Positions 31,716 through 45,381 of a stretch of DNA of 64,000 bases are shown here, one piece after another. The first letter of the stretch is position 1. Each line of letters opens with the position of its first letter. Origin of the DNA: Aquarana catesbeiana (Eukaryota > Chordata > Amphibia > Anura > Ranidae); contig NC_133334.1 in the NCBI RefSeq assembly GCF_042186555.1, positions 21,749,105 through 21,813,104 on the forward strand. The letters run 5' to 3'. A program made the translations under genes and the position numbers. The notes under the pieces are model-generated. The model ran no database searches. It worked only from the letters and a program-made list of their open reading frames with translations, and was not told the origin of the DNA.

Positions 31716-33403
31716 TGTTGGATCCGAATAGTGCAGAATTCCGGAATGCCTTTGTTCCTACCTGGAACAGTTATGAGCTGTGCTAGCACCTTCCTAATCC
31801 AAGTTTAACAAGTCCTGTAATGCAGGCAGACCAGGAGCAGTGGCCTGTTTATTACTCACTTATATCATTTTACTTTATGATTTTATTGGCTCCTACCTTT
31901 CTATGGAGGCCGCTGTACCTGAATCATTCATGGGACCGCAAGCTCTGCTCTATGACCCCACACTGTAATTGCCGTTTTTTAGCAGCCTTTAATTAGCAGC
32001 CATGATTGAGCCATTTTCATGGGTTAGTGGTAAACATAATGTTCAAATACCTGTAATAACATGAACTGCGTTTTGCACACCTACTTATATTGGACCTTGC
32101 CTGCTTTGTAGCAGACATCATTATTATAGCTGTTTAAAAACCATAATTACAGAGATTGGTAGCAACCCCTTATGTGGGAAACTATTGTCTTATATTGCAT
32201 TTTAGAAAAATGAGTAACATTTTTCACCAAGGCACTTCATAAAACTGCAATGGAAAGAGCAAAAACTGCAGATAACTCAGTTGCGAATTGGTGACATTTT
32301 TGCAGATATACCCCCCCCCAATTTGGTTTTGTATTGGTTGTTAGGCAGAAATCAAGAAATAGAGAGTAGGATGTTTGCTCATTTTACTCCTTCTTGGTTT
32401 TCCTAATCATTGTTCTAATTTGATGAATGTTGCTGTAGAGATGCAGTGTATCCCTTGGATATTCCCTTGGAGAAAGTGTATCCCTTGGATATTCCCCAAG
32501 AGTGAATTGCTTGTTTATGTCTAGGGCAACAATAAAGGATGTACTTACCTGACCTGCTCCTCCCCATAGCTATGCTACGGTCCCTGCAGCTTCTTCACCC
32601 CCATGAGTCCTGGCATCCTCAAGACCAGAGCAGGGTCCATAGCCCTGCTCTGGATGTGAGGATACCAAGGGACAGTCCATTGCAGGATCCTGGGGGAGCA
32701 CCTTCTGCTGGCAGGGGGGGCTCGGGGGTTAGTGGAGGATCAGGTAAACAAAATGGTTTCTTCTCCTCCCCTGGACAGAACGATCTATTGACCCTTGCAG
32801 TGTGGGTATATCCCCAAAGCAAGGGATTATTAAAATAAATAATAAAAAAAAGTGTGTGTGTGTATATACACATTTTTAGGTGATTTGATATTGTGTGTAA
32901 ACTTTTTTTTTTTTTTTATTTAAGTTGTGTTTTGTTGTGTGGGTTTATTTTTAATTTTTTTTTTTTTTTTTTTTGGCAGCTTCTATTTGATGGCTCTCTC
33001 CACATTTTTTTCTCTTTTGCTTTGAATATATTTTTCTGTGGTGACACCCATCCTAATTGTTGTGCGTATTGTAATGCACAGAGTTAGCTCCCACAACCAA
33101 CTGTTTTTAGAGAACAATATTCAATTTGTTTTTATTTTTATTTATTTTTTTTCCATCTGCCTGGAGTTGTGCTTTTAAGAATTGTTTGTTATCTAAAAGT
33201 GAAAAATGTAGTACAAGTAGCTGAAGGTTTTGTGTTTTCTTTCTCTGGTGCTCTGTACTTTGAATGAAAAGTCATCTTGAGACCCTTTGATGAATAGCCT
33301 TCTGAGAATGCTATTTACTTGGGTTTTCTATTGATCTTTTGGCTTCAATACTTTATAAATGCCTGGGACAAGTATGCAAAACAGGAAGAGTCTGAGAGAA
33401 CCT
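31716..33403. other. Gene-free interval with one repeat-like block
   Basis: Segment 32530-32800 (TACTTACCTGACC ... GATCAGGTAAAC) is weakly self-complementary and repeat-like. T-runs occur at 32902 and 32958. No gene is recognised. Confidence 0.35.
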
Positions 33404-33406
33404 AGT

Positions 33407-33448
<42 letters not shown>

Positions 33449-33485
33449 GTGGTTTTTTTTTTTTTTTTTGGGTGTTTTTTTTTCC
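33404..33485. repeat. (TG)n microsatellite and poly(T)
   Basis: About 20 TG repeats, then T-runs. Confidence 0.93.
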
Positions 33486-34199
33486 CCCCTTCATAATTTT
33501 GTCATGTATGACTTAAAAAAAGAAAACAAAAAAAAGACCAAAAAGAAAAAAAAAACAGTACGGCAGTCCGTATTTTCAGGAGAGAACTATATTGGCAGCA
33601 TCTTCTCATGATGGGTTTCTTAATGAACAAAACACGTCCTAGGTGCTGCTTGTTAGAAGACTCACAATGAACCTTACAGTGCAGACACAGTGGTATGTGC
33701 TTTATTTCAGTTTAAACTAAATACAGATACAGTTAAAGTCTAAAGTTAATAGTTTTGGTTGCCACATGATTTGTAATTCTATTCAGACCACCTTGTGACA
33801 CAGGCACCTGTCAGACACCATAGCCAGGTCCTGGAGACTACACTGCAGTTGGATAATACAGCCTGTTCCAGGACAGTGATTGAGCAGCAGAGAATATTGG
33901 TTATTTCATCCATCTACCTAAATTCTTGTGCCGTGCAAAGCATTAGAGCCCTGATTGGTGCAGAGTACTGACCCTCCCGGTCTTCGGCTGTGTGCTGCTT
34001 TACAGGGGATAACAGGAGGGCGATATAAAGACAGCATAAGGTACTTAGTGCTAGTTCTGTTTTTTATGTACATATAGTGTGTTTGTTTTTTTTTTTTTTT
34101 AATGCATACATAACTGGCCTATATTGTATTATAATTTCATAGGGTGAAATTTAGGCTATGGCTTGGTGTTTGTGTGAGTGGGAAAACTTGTGGTTAGCC
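33486..34199. other. Unassigned interval
   Basis: No gene or repeat is recognised. Confidence 0.35.
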
Positions 34200-34201
34200 T
34201 A

Positions 34202-34606
34202 AGGCCCCTTTCACACTTATACGACCTGTCCCACGATTTTGTATTGCAAAATCATATGACAAGTCATTCTCCATGATTTTCAATGACTACCATTCATTTT
34301 GGCATGACTTTAAGTCGTGCCGACTTCCAAGTAGTCCCTGCACTACTTTGGTCCAACTTCCATGCCAGTTGTACTCCATAGACCTCAATGTTAAACCCTC
34401 AAGTAGCATGCAAATCGTACCTGAATAATATAGACACAATTTCAGTACGACTTTGTAAGCACAAGCTGTAAGCACAAGCCTCACACCATGTATGTTTTCA
34501 TTTGTTAATGCCAAAGTTGTGGCAAAGTCGTACAAAGTAGTACTGCTCCAAAATCGCGGCCATAAAATCGCGTGACTTTGTAGTCGTATAAGTGTGAAAG
34601 GGGCCT
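34202..34606. mobile_element. 405-bp TTCACACT-type MITE flanked by TA
   Basis: Inverted ends AGGCCCCTTTCACACTTATA / TATAAGTGTGAAAGGGGCCT, perfect over about 25 bp. TA flanks both sides (34200-34201, 34607-34608). The interior repeats AAGTCGTGC / GTACGACTT words in both orientations. Confidence 0.9.
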
Positions 34607-34687
34607 TAGGGTCAACTAAAAGTCAGGCTAGTTTAGGATATGTATGGGAACTGGGTTATTGTTCAATTTTACTGAAGTGGAAACTAA

Positions 34688-34948
34688 GTGCCGGTTCATA
34701 CAGGGGCAACCCGATTTACAGCGCAACTCTGCAAGGCGATCTACACACCACTTCAGCGGCGGCTTGCAAAATGACTTCTGTAGTCAATGCAAGTCGCCCT
34801 GAAGTCGTCCCAAAGTAGTACAGGAACCTTTTTCTAAGTTGGAAGGGACTTGCGTCGCTCCTATTAGAACGGTTCCATAGTACAGAACGGAGCACGACTT
34901 GTCAGGCGGCTAAGTCGCCTGACAAGTCGCCTATGTGTGAACCAGCAC
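34688..34948. mobile_element. 261-bp TTCA-type MITE with TAA target duplication
   Basis: Inverted ends GTGCCGGTTCATAC / GTGTGAACCAGCAC with a direct TAA on each side (34685-34687, 34949-34951), consistent with PIF/Harbinger. The interior has AAGTCGCC / GGCGACTT inverted words. Confidence 0.82.
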
Positions 34949-35313
34949 TAAAAGTTGGTACATTTAAAAACAAATAAAAATACAAAGGATCCCTAAAGCA
35001 CTATAAGTTAGCTAAACACACTACTGGTTTCTTTGCTGATTCCTTTGTCTAATTTTTTGCGATCGGATTAGTCATCCACTTCCATTGCTGTATGGAAATT
35101 ACAGAGCCTGTAAACCAACTTTAATCCCTATAAAGTAAATAGTGCAAGCTACAGATGTAAAAAGGAGCTGCTTTTGAAGTATAATATACATATTTACTGT
35201 ACCTGTATAAATAAAACCTGTTCCAACCATCATACATTCTCAGGTGACTGTCGGACAGTGCAACATCATTCCCATAAATGAGAACATATGACATGTTGCG
35301 GGACATAATAGAG

Positions 35314-35449
35314 CAGTGATGGCGAACCTTGGCACCCCTGATGTTTTGGAACTACATTTCCCATGATGCTCATGCACTCTGCAGTGCAGTTGAGCATCAT
35401 GGGAAATGTAGTTCCGAAGCATCTGGAGTGCCAAGGTTCGCCATCACTG
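35314..35449. mobile_element. 136-bp hAT-type MITE, copy 1, perfect 8-bp target duplication
   Basis: Nearly the whole element is one hairpin with ends CAGTGATGGCGAACCTTGGC / GCCAAGGTTCGCCATCACTG. TAATAGAG is duplicated on both sides (35306-35313, 35450-35457). Eight-base duplication and CAG-type ends define hAT. Each arm carries ACTACATTTCCCATGATGC, close to the ZNF143/Staf consensus. Confidence 0.95.
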
Positions 35450-35958
35450 TAATAGAGCATAAATAGGGAAGTGTTGCTGCTACTGGGAGTCTGAGAGATG
35501 TCCCCTAACCTGGTGACAACGAATTCACCAGGAAGCGGGGGGTGGTGGTGCTCAACGGGTTACAATAAAATGCTGAAGGGCGTTCGTCGTCCTCTTTGCT
35601 TATAGAAAAAAACGCATTTTATTTCTGTACGTTTCCTGTCCCTAGGACATGTAGGCTAGGGGCAATCTAATACCATAGCAGTAAAGCCTGATGTTTGTTG
35701 TAATCCCTTCCCCACCCTCTGCAAGCCATTTAGAAATAAGGTACATTGAAAACAATCAAGAACTGCTGACATAGCAATTTGCTAGAAAACGACATCTCCC
35801 ATGAGTCAAATAGCCTGTATATCTTCTAGGATGGGACAGGGGTGGTGCTATGGGCTTCAATGGCTGTTTATTGCAGCATTTTCTTTCCCATTGCAATACT
35901 AAGCACTGTCAGATTAATTTGTGTGTTAACTGGGTAGGAGGGGAGTGGCATACCCATA

Positions 35959-36375
35959 TTAAAGAGGAGCTCCAGGCCACCCCCCAAAAAAATGTAATCA
36001 GCAGCATCAAATACTGTAGCTGCTGATTTTCTTTTTTTTAATATAATGATGCTTGCCTGTCCAGGGATACAGCATGTCCTCGCCTGAGCCGATTTTTCAG
36101 TTGGCTTTGGGTGCAAGTGCCGGCTTCACAGCCAGTTTCCTATTGCACATGCACGAGCCGTGCTGCGCATTGTGAATGGTCCTGCAGAAGATTGCGAGGG
36201 AGGAGGGGGGGGTGGGGGTTAAACACTCACAGCTCAGATCTCCGTGGCGCATCTGACCGTAAGTGGGAGCAGGTATCTGTCGAAACCAGGTACCTGCTCC
36301 CCCTCCCCACCAAAAATTGCTTGATTGGGGGGGGGGGGAAGAGATAAACGAGCGGAACTTCCCCTTTTAGGTGAC
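35959..36375. repeat. TTAAAGAGGAG-type fold-back repeat
   Basis: Left end TTAAAGAGGAGCTCC and right end GGAACTTCCCCTTTTA are inverted. GC-rich middle with G-runs at 36195 and 36327. Confidence 0.6.
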
Positions 36376-36929
36376 GTTCATCTTTAAGCAATGCAGTGCG
36401 TGTCCACACCACATCCCCTTGTAGTCTTAAAACTAGAAAGATGGAACCAAGTATATAGAATGGTTAGCTGGCATTGAAATTGGGGGAAACTCGCTTTGAT
36501 ATACGAGTGCTTTGGATTACAAGCATGCTTCTGTTCGTAATCCAAGGTACTACTGTATGTTATTTTTACAAAAATTTACAAGTTATGCGCTGCGCTTGGG
36601 TGACCCCAAAAACAAAATTAATATTAACCAACTCTGTGCTTACTAGTGCGATAGTATTAAATACAAATAATATGAATGTTGAATAAATAAACAAGGTGTG
36701 AAAAAACAAGTGCTGGTTACACCTTAAATTAGTGCTTGTTACACCATACATAGTGTCTTAATCAACATAAAAAGTGCTTAGTGCTCAATATAAAGTAACC
36801 TGCTTGTCTGAATAAATTAATAAATATATATTTATATATTGTTATATTTACTGTATATTTATAATAATATAATATACAGTAATATAATATATACAGTCAT
36901 ATAATATATTATTTACTATATATTTGCTG

Positions 36930-37560
36930 TATATTATTTAGTCTGTAGGAATGTTAGAGTCCACAAACTATGGGATATATCTGAAAATCAAACCTGATGT
37001 ACCGACGGCCGATCTCCTCATTTTTTGAGGCCCTAAAATGTCAGGACAGTAAGAATTCCCTTCAAATGACCCCACAGTCTGAGATATTTAGTAAGAGGCA
37101 TGGCAAGTTTTTTTTTTTTTTTTTTGTAGTTGTAATTTTTGTCCCTTTTTTGGAACATGAATTTATTTTTATTCCTCATTCTGTCATCGGAGTAGTTCAG
37201 TGTCAACATAGTGACACTGTACTACTCTGGGGGAGTGGATCAGGGATTTCCTAACAGTTATTGTTTATAACCCTGTTCATCATTGTTGTAAGCAATAGTT
37301 TATGCTTTAATTCATGACAGATTGCTAACTATTGTGATCTGTGGTTGGCTAAATCAAATGGTACAGGGTGCTGTGATTGGCCCAGGTACCATGTGATAGC
37401 TGTGGGCTAATCACAGCATCACAGTAGTAAGCAAAACAGTCATGAATGGCTTCCATTCATGACTGTTTTGTTTACATTTGGTACAATTCTAGCGATGGCA
37501 TGATACCCCGCTACTCACAGCAGCTGTGAGTCACTGTGATCTGGTGGTAACTTTATGTTG
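36930..37560 (+). repeat. Interspersed repeat related to 20680-20800
   Basis: TAGAGTCCACAAACTATGGGATATATCTGAAAATCAA matches in reverse the segment at 20743-20785. The later part (GTGATTGGCCCAGGTACC, CATGAATGGCTTCCATTCATG) resembles 19980-20040. Confidence 0.6.
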
Positions 37561-37683
37561 GTGGGTGGCAAGTGATTAATGTTAGCGTACTACTACGCTT
37601 TTCTTTTTTTTTTTTTTTTTATGACAGTTATGCTATTCTATTTGTCTACATTAAATTTTTCCATTTTTCTTTCCTTTTGGAAG

Positions 37684-38079
37684 ATGGAGGAGGAGACAGC
37701 CACCGAACCTACAGTTCGTAAGCAAAGACGCCGGAGACGGAGAAAAGGTCAAGTTGAAGATTTGAACGGCCAACACTTTCTTACCCAAGTTACAGAGCTG
37801 CTCAACACCAAGGAAGATGAGTTGGATATGCTGGGTCAGACCGTGGCCTGCAAATTGCGAAAAATGAGAGAAGACCAGAGATTGGTTGCAGAATACCTTA
37901 TTAATTATACTTTGTATTTGGGTCTCATGAACCGCCTTGAAAATGATGAAAAATCAAGACCTAATTATAATATTGGCGAGTATTCTGCTTCTGGACAAGG
38001 ACATGAAAATGAGGCCCAAAATTCTGATTCTTCATTTGGAATTTTGGACAGGTCTGGTGGATTTAAAGATGAGACCTAA
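37684..38079 (+). CDS. Putative terminal coding exon with BESS-like motif
   Basis: From the ATG at 37684 the frame encodes 131 aa, starting with an acidic stretch (MEEETATEPT) and a basic nuclear-localisation-like run (RKQRRRRRRK). The middle (EDELDMLGQTVACKLRKMRE, then QRLVAEYLINYTLYLGLMN) resembles the BESS dimerisation motif of MADF/BESS and Harbinger MYB-like proteins. The tail is acidic and Ser-rich, ending GFKDET. The exon is preceded by a pyrimidine tract and GGAAG acceptor (37682-37683), and AATAAA follows at 38104. The frame is also open upstream into T-rich sequence. No repeat hallmarks surround it. It may be the last exon of a host gene, a domesticated transposon protein or an intronless gene. 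Confidence 0.55.
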   Translation: MEEETATEPTVRKQRRRRRRKGQVEDLNGQHFLTQVTELLNTKEDELDMLGQTVACKLRKMREDQRLVAEYLINYTLYLGLMNRLENDEKSRPNYNIGEYSASGQGHENEAQNSDSSFGILDRSGGFKDET

Positions 38080-38103
38080 AAAATTGTTTAAAGTTCCAAG
38101 GTA

Positions 38104-38109
38104 AATAAA
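38104..38109 (+). terminator. Polyadenylation signal AATAAA after the BESS-like ORF
   Basis: AATAAA lies 25 bases after the stop codon; a second AATAAA is at 38231-38236. Confidence 0.45.
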
Positions 38110-38658
38110 ATGATTGGGACATGAGTTCTCATTGGTTGTATGTTGCCAACTTTTTCTGCTTACTTTTGTTTCATAGCTGTAATGTTTTCTTAAAACTTTC
38201 ATGAGGAATTGCACTCAATGCTGACTTTTCTAATAAAGTATTGTGATTTATTTCCTGACCAACGTGTGCCATGGATCTCTGTGTCGTGGTTTATTCTGGG
38301 AGATTCTTTATATGTACTGGGCACACCAGGCAACAATTTTCCTAAAATTTTTATTGGCCAACCATTTATTTTTACAGCATCAAGTTACTAGTTTTGCAAC
38401 CAACTGTCATCGTTGTTTAGAACCGTTTTGAACCCTTGTGGAGTAAAATATTTAGTGCTTGTGTCAGCGGGCTTCTGTTCACATCAGGATCGCCTCTCCT
38501 CGCATATAATGTATTAAGAATGTAGATGCTGCTTAGAGGAAGGTTTTTAATGCATATCAGGAGGAGGTAAAATGCCCTTGCCTACAAATTGTAGGCTCTT
38601 TTAATATCTTCACAGTGTGGTACCATGCAGTTAAATGCACATTACATTTCTCGAAGCT

Positions 38659-39344
38659 TTAACCACTTCACGCAAAGCGACGTACCCGTCCGTCTGTACT
38701 TTGACGCTAAATACCGGGGTTATGGCAGTAGCTAGCTGCCTTAACCCTGGTATTTTCGGGAACGCCAGGCATTTCTCTTTAAGATGAAAGTGGTCTCCGT
38801 GGCGGATTTGCTGCAAGATCACTTTCATTGGCGGTGGGAGAGGTGAACACCGCCCTCCCGCCGTGCTCCGGTCGTCTCCGCCGGTAGCAGCGGAGACTAT
38901 CGCGTCCTCTCCCGTGGATGCCTGGCTGCCGACTGAAGGGAAGATGGCCCCCGCTCGTCTCCATGGCATTGCATTTTAGTGTAAATATGAGATCTTTTTG
39001 ATCTCATATTTAAGAGGTCCTGTCATGCTTTTTTCTATTACAAAGAATGTTTACATTCCTTGTAATAGGAATAAAAGTGACCCCCAAAAAAAACTTTTTT
39101 AAAATAAGAAAAACATTTTTTTTATTTTTTAAAGCGCCCGGTCCTGACTAGCTCGCACGCAAAAGCGAACGCATTAGTGAGTAGCGCCCGCATATGAAAA
39201 CGGTGTTCTGACCACACGTGAGGTATCGCCACGATCGTTAGAGCGAGAGCAATAATTCTAGACCTAGACCCCCTCTGTAACTCAAAACTGGTAACCTGTA
39301 GACATTTTTAAACATTGCCTATGGAGATTGGCATTCAGAGCACT
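38659..39344 (+). repeat. TTAACCACTTC repeat, CpG-rich subfamily
   Basis: Begins TTAACCACTTCACGCAAAG. It has a GC-rich first half (contains a near-perfect hairpin TATGAGATCTTTTTGATCTCATA at 38985-39010) and ends with the AGGTATCGCCACGATCG / GGTAACCTGTAGACAT segment also found at 16540-16890. It joins the next repeat head to tail at a shared TTAA. Confidence 0.78.
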
Positions 39345-40781
<1,437 letters not shown>

Positions 40782-40789
40782 AAAAAAAA

Positions 40790-41500
40790 GCGTGTTCAAT
40801 GCCACATTTTGAAGCAAGTGTAAACCAGCCCATACAGTTGTCAATGTACCTTCCGTGCAGAACACCCATGTTGTAAATGGTAACTATATACAATTCTTTC
40901 CTGCCATACGATGTGCTACCAGCTCAATCAAAATCATTTCGCTGCCTTGATGCAGCACATCTTAATGACACACTGATGCAATTACAGAATGCGTAATAAT
41001 GTGAAAAAAGCTAAATGATCTCTGAAGCATCTTTACCTGATTTCAAATGCTAGTGGAATGCACCTGAAAGCAAGCTGATGGTTTCCCTCGACACCAGCCC
41101 AAAGCTCATTAACATTTTATTTTGAGTTAATTTACCCACTTTGGTTAACTTGACCGTAGGTTTTTGGGCTGTGAGAAGAAAGAGTTGGAGTTAAAAAGCA
41201 TGAAGAGAACATACAAACCCCATACATGTGGAGCTCGCACCATGCAATAACCAAAAGTGAATGATGAGTCAAAATCAAAAAACCTGTAGTGCAATGTGCC
41301 AGTATCTCCTGTGATAAAAGTGATGATCCTCTTCCATAGATAACATATACACTTCACCCAGTGTTTTATGTGGGTCTGCTTAACTCTGCATTGGACCTCC
41401 AAAAATTACTCTTCCAGCAGACTTCGTCAACAGCTCACGATCAAAGGAATGGAATAAAATTAAAAGGGAAGACTAATAGTGCTCTCCTTATGTAATTTAT
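40790..41500. other. Unassigned interval
   Basis: No gene or repeat is recognised. Confidence 0.35.
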
Positions 41501-42560
41501 TACAATAAAAAGGGGTTTTGAAATACTCACCTAAAAGATATATAAAAATCACATATAACTCCCACTTCAGCTCACTGCCAGTTCCCAGATATAAAACGTC
41601 ATGACAGCACCGACAGGTTCCACTCCTATACACATTACGCCCCCCAAAACGACTTCTTCAGGAGATTTCGTTTTTTTGTTTCTAATAAAGCACTTCATCT
41701 GTAAGTTTTCCAAATGATGATGGTGGTAGATAACTGAAAATAAGGACCTAATAATAAAGGAAATGCAATATCTCCCAAAATTTGAAGCAGACTTGTATAG
41801 ACATTGATTAGTTCAATTATATTCAAGTTGTAATATGTATACAGCACTGTCCTTGATTAAAACTGAATAGTGGAACAGTATATAGATGTCCTGGACAAAG
41901 GTTTGTATCCACTGAGAGACAGTCCAGGAAAGACAAACATGTCTGAGGCTGTGTGGAGATGCATGTTTCATAGAGTGTACTGGAGTCAAAGTAAGACAGA
42001 ATGGTACTGGGTCCCTGGATGACACAGGATGCAGTAGAATCATTGGAAGTCACAAGTATCTGAGGTCACTGGAGACTTTGGAGTGACAAAGGCTGCTGGA
42101 ACATAAGCAAGGATGAAGGAATGCAGCCGGGGGCTTGTCTTAGGCATAGCTTGAACACCTCTTAGCTGATTGGCTGAGGTGCCAAACACTCTGGATGAGC
42201 AGTAAATATAATGCAGCCCTTCCACAATATTAACATACCATAGAAACAAAATTTGCAAAACAAATAAAAGTCCAAGTAAAGTCCAAGTATAACATCCTTG
42301 TCCTTCAACACCATACAGCAGTGATCTTCATGTGCAAGACCAACACCGGCAATCGCCTACGCATTTTGGCACAAAGGACGTCTTCCGGAGGCGTGGAAGA
42401 CGTCACGTCCTTGAAGATGTAATTTGTGGTGAAATGCGTAGGTCGAAGCTGACGTTTGTGATGTCGTCATGTATCCGGGAGCGGCCCATCTGAGCCCCAG
42501 GAAAGGCATGATATCGTTACAGGCAATGTTTCTTTTATGTATGTAAGTATTATGGTTATT
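41500..42560 (+). repeat. Composite repeat region with two CGTTTCG/TTCAGGA modules
   Basis: CCAAAACGACTTCTTCAGGAG at 41646-41666 and CTACGCATTTTGGCAC with GTCTTCCGGAGGCG at 42357-42395. An inverted partner (GGTGAAATGCGTAGG) lies at 42429-42443. No coding. Confidence 0.5.
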
Positions 42561-43062
42561 TTTAAACATTTTAGACTACAGTTTTACATGTGACATGGGA
42601 ATTTCTAGATGGGCAACTCCTACCCTCCATATTGATTAGTGGTTCCAAATTAATAACTACTGCAGTAGGGAACAGACACAAAAGATACACTCCGCATCTT
42701 TCCAAATAACTGTTCTGCCTTATTATGATGCAATTGAAGGTTTTTATACACATGATTACGTAGGTATCACATTAATATTACAATTGTACTTTTATGGAAA
42801 CAAGGGGCGTAACATGGGCAGCCTAATTTTAATCAGGACTCGAAAGAATGCAAACATGTACTGAAAACATTAGGGCCGTGTGCACAGTGAGAGCAGTGTG
42901 CAATACTTATAAAATAGAATTATATACAGAACTCACAAGTTTCCTTTACACATGGAAAAGTGACGGCAGAAAAAAGCCTAAGTGGTCCATCAAGTCTGCC
43001 TTACCTTTTTTTTGTTAACTTTGGCTTCCTTGGCTTTCCTTTTATGGATATCATGTAGCCTA

Positions 43063-43326
43063 AGGCTGGGTTCTCACTATAACATGGAGCGGCTCCCAGC
43101 AGGAGTCCGGTGTGTCTCCATTCACCGTTGCAGGTCTGATTTCAGACCGTATTTTTGGCCTAATTTGGACCTGATACGGACCAAAAGACGACGGGACTCC
43201 TGTGCAATTCCCACCCCCCTGGATCCGATGCGGAGATGTGTGAACCGGCTCCATAGAGAGCTGGTCACAATCTACTGGTGTGCGAATTGGATGCGGAGAA
43301 AATTTGCATAGGTGTGAACCCAGCCT
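43063..43326. mobile_element. 264-bp TTCTCACT-type MITE flanked by TA
   Basis: Inverted ends AGGCTGGGTTCTCACTATA / ATAGGTGTGAACCCAGCCT with TA on both sides (43061-43062, 43327-43328). Confidence 0.85.
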
Positions 43327-43329
43327 TAG

Positions 43330-43845
43330 AGAATAATTAACAGAGACCCGTATAGAAGGACGATTACTCTGTGCCATGGAGGATCCCTCGCATACATATA
43401 TTGACTTCTCTGAGTAACAGGGTCAAATTATTTTGGTAAGCCTGTTTTATAGAACATGCGGTGAAGGAACACTGCGGTGTGGGATTTTCTGCATTTCTGT
43501 TAATGGAAGGTACGGCCCAATTTGTTTATTGGATGGTGGACTTTTATGCTAACTTACTATGAGCTGTTTTTTGATTTATTGTCACATGTGGTTGGTGTTT
43601 TCATTTGTTTTTAAGCACTGCACTCTTTTCACCATACTTATTAACGCTATATATCTGTTGGTGTGCTAGGAGCCATTTATTTACCTTTAGAGTGTGATTA
43701 TGCTTCCAACCAAGCATAAAAACAAACCTGCAAAAAGACACTTACATAGAAGCCTCTGCTCACCAGAAGACAGCAGCCCTAGACTTCAGTGTGCACCACA
43801 GTCTCCAACCAACCTCTGTAAAACTGCTCTTCCTGTCCTCTAAAT
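43330..43845. other. Unassigned interval
   Basis: No gene is recognised. Confidence 0.35.
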
Positions 43846-43980
43846 CAGTGGTTCTCAACCCTGTTCTCAAGTACCCTCAACAGGCCATGTTTGCAGGTTT
43901 TCCTTTTATGTTGCACAGGTGCTTTGTGAATTTCTCTTAGATAAATTAGCTGTCCAAAATACCAAGCCATTGACTCAGAT
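43846..43980 (+). mobile_element. hAT-type element fragment (CAGTGGTTCTCAACC end)
   Basis: The terminal sequence CAGTGGTTCTCAACCCTG is typical of hAT inverted repeats in vertebrates. The other end is missing: the sequence runs into the TTAA repeat at 43981. Confidence 0.55.
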
Positions 43981-44464
43981 TTAACTGCTTGCCGACCAGC
44001 CGCCGTCATTTTACTGCGGCAGGTCGGCAGGATCCCGCGAACGGTTGTAGCTATACAACGGCTCGCGGGATGGGGATAGCTGCACAGCGGGGGTGCCAAT
44101 GCTCGTGGCCGATGGTCACGATGACCACCGGCCACGAGCGACTGCGAGCACGAGGGACAGAACACGGAAGTGTGTGTGTAAACACACAAATCCCTGGTCT
44201 GTTAGGAGTGACAGGGAGCAGTAGATCTCTGTCATGTTGCTAGGCAGAACAGGGAAATGCCTTGTTTACATAGGCATCTCCCCGTTCTGCCGCTCCGTGA
44301 CATGATCGCGGGACATCGAGTCCGCGGGCACGGTCACGAAGTACGTGGCGGGCGCGCATGCCCACAATGCCGCGTCTTAAAGGGACGTACAGGCACGCCC
44401 ATTTTGCGCAGCCGTGCCATTGTGCCGACGTAAATCGTCGTGCGCTTGGTCGGCAAGCGGTTAA
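43981..44464. repeat. Short TTAAC-family repeat, 484 bp
   Basis: Perfectly bounded by TTAACTGCTTGCCGACC / GGTCGGCAAGCGGTTAA. GC- and CpG-rich, with only the GC-rich arm of the family and none of the AT-rich core. It contains inverted pairs such as ACACGGAAGTGTGTGTGTAAACAC. Confidence 0.85.
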
Positions 44465-44931
44465 AGATAAACTAGGCCCCGGTTTGTGAGCACACAATAT
44501 ACAATATAGAATGTTATCTTTATGCTTGTCATAGTCTCCTTAGAAATGAGCAGGGGTAGTATATGTGATGAGCGAAGTAAGAATGGCACTGTTAAGCTAA
44601 CTTTACTTTCCTTCCCACGACCTCTGACTGCATTCTGTGGTTTCAGCAAGTCAGTGAATCAGCTCAGTGCTCATGGCTTGGAGAAGAACTCAAAACTAAT
44701 TTATCAGAGATCATTCATCACAGCCTGCACATTGCCCCCGCGACAAATGGTTCATATTATGCCAAGAACAACTCTGCTTTTTGTACTTCTAACAGCAGAA
44801 TACATGCTTTGACTAAAGCCAGGCCTTCTGGATTATGATGTTTTTATGGTCATACAGTATTTTTATTGTTTTTTTAACATGTAGAGCTGTGTAAACAATT
44901 TTCTGCTTTATTTTATTTTTATTTTTTTTAG

Positions 44932-45027
44932 GAAAGGGTTGGAAACCTCTGTCAAGCTGTCAAGCTCTATTGCTCGAAAGATGTAGGTGGAAGGCACTGG
45001 ATCCAGAGTTGGTTTAGTGAAGATACT
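44932..45027 (+). other. Candidate internal coding exon (32 codons, phase 0-0)
   Basis: A strong acceptor (T-rich tract, then TTTTTTTTAG) and strong donor (ATACT then GTAAGTCT) enclose 96 bp that are fully open in phase 0, reading ERVGNLCQAVKLYCSKDVGG followed by RHWIQSWFSEDT. The composition looks protein-like (Trp, Cys and charged residues). It lies outside any recognised repeat. I do not recognise the family. Confidence 0.4.
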
Positions 45028-45381
45028 GTAAGTCTATACTGTAAACAGTACAGTGGTTTTGGTTAGAAAGCTGCATAACACGAAGGGGCCCTCGGTTAAA
45101 CATTAGAAGTTGTAGTGAAAATGAGCGCAACACCAAGAGTTTATGAGTCTCGAGAGTCTTTATTTCGTCACAGAAGTCCAATTTCAAGATTACAAAATGT
45201 TTCAGGGAATATAAGCTTCCTCTTTCATCAATATCATTTACATATATGGTTTTAATTCTCTTTAACCCTTATGAAGGAGAACCTTATAGCCACTGATACA
45301 TGTTGGTTTGTTGTCTTTGGACTGCTACGATGAATTATATACAGCCCACTTCCTTTTTCTTGTCTGGTCATTAGCCTAGGC

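Noticed and set aside
9710..38079. One gene joining exons at 9.7 or 10.4, 23.8, 37.7 and 44.9 kb
   Set aside because: Splice phases do not give an open frame in any combination I tried; exons are therefore reported separately.
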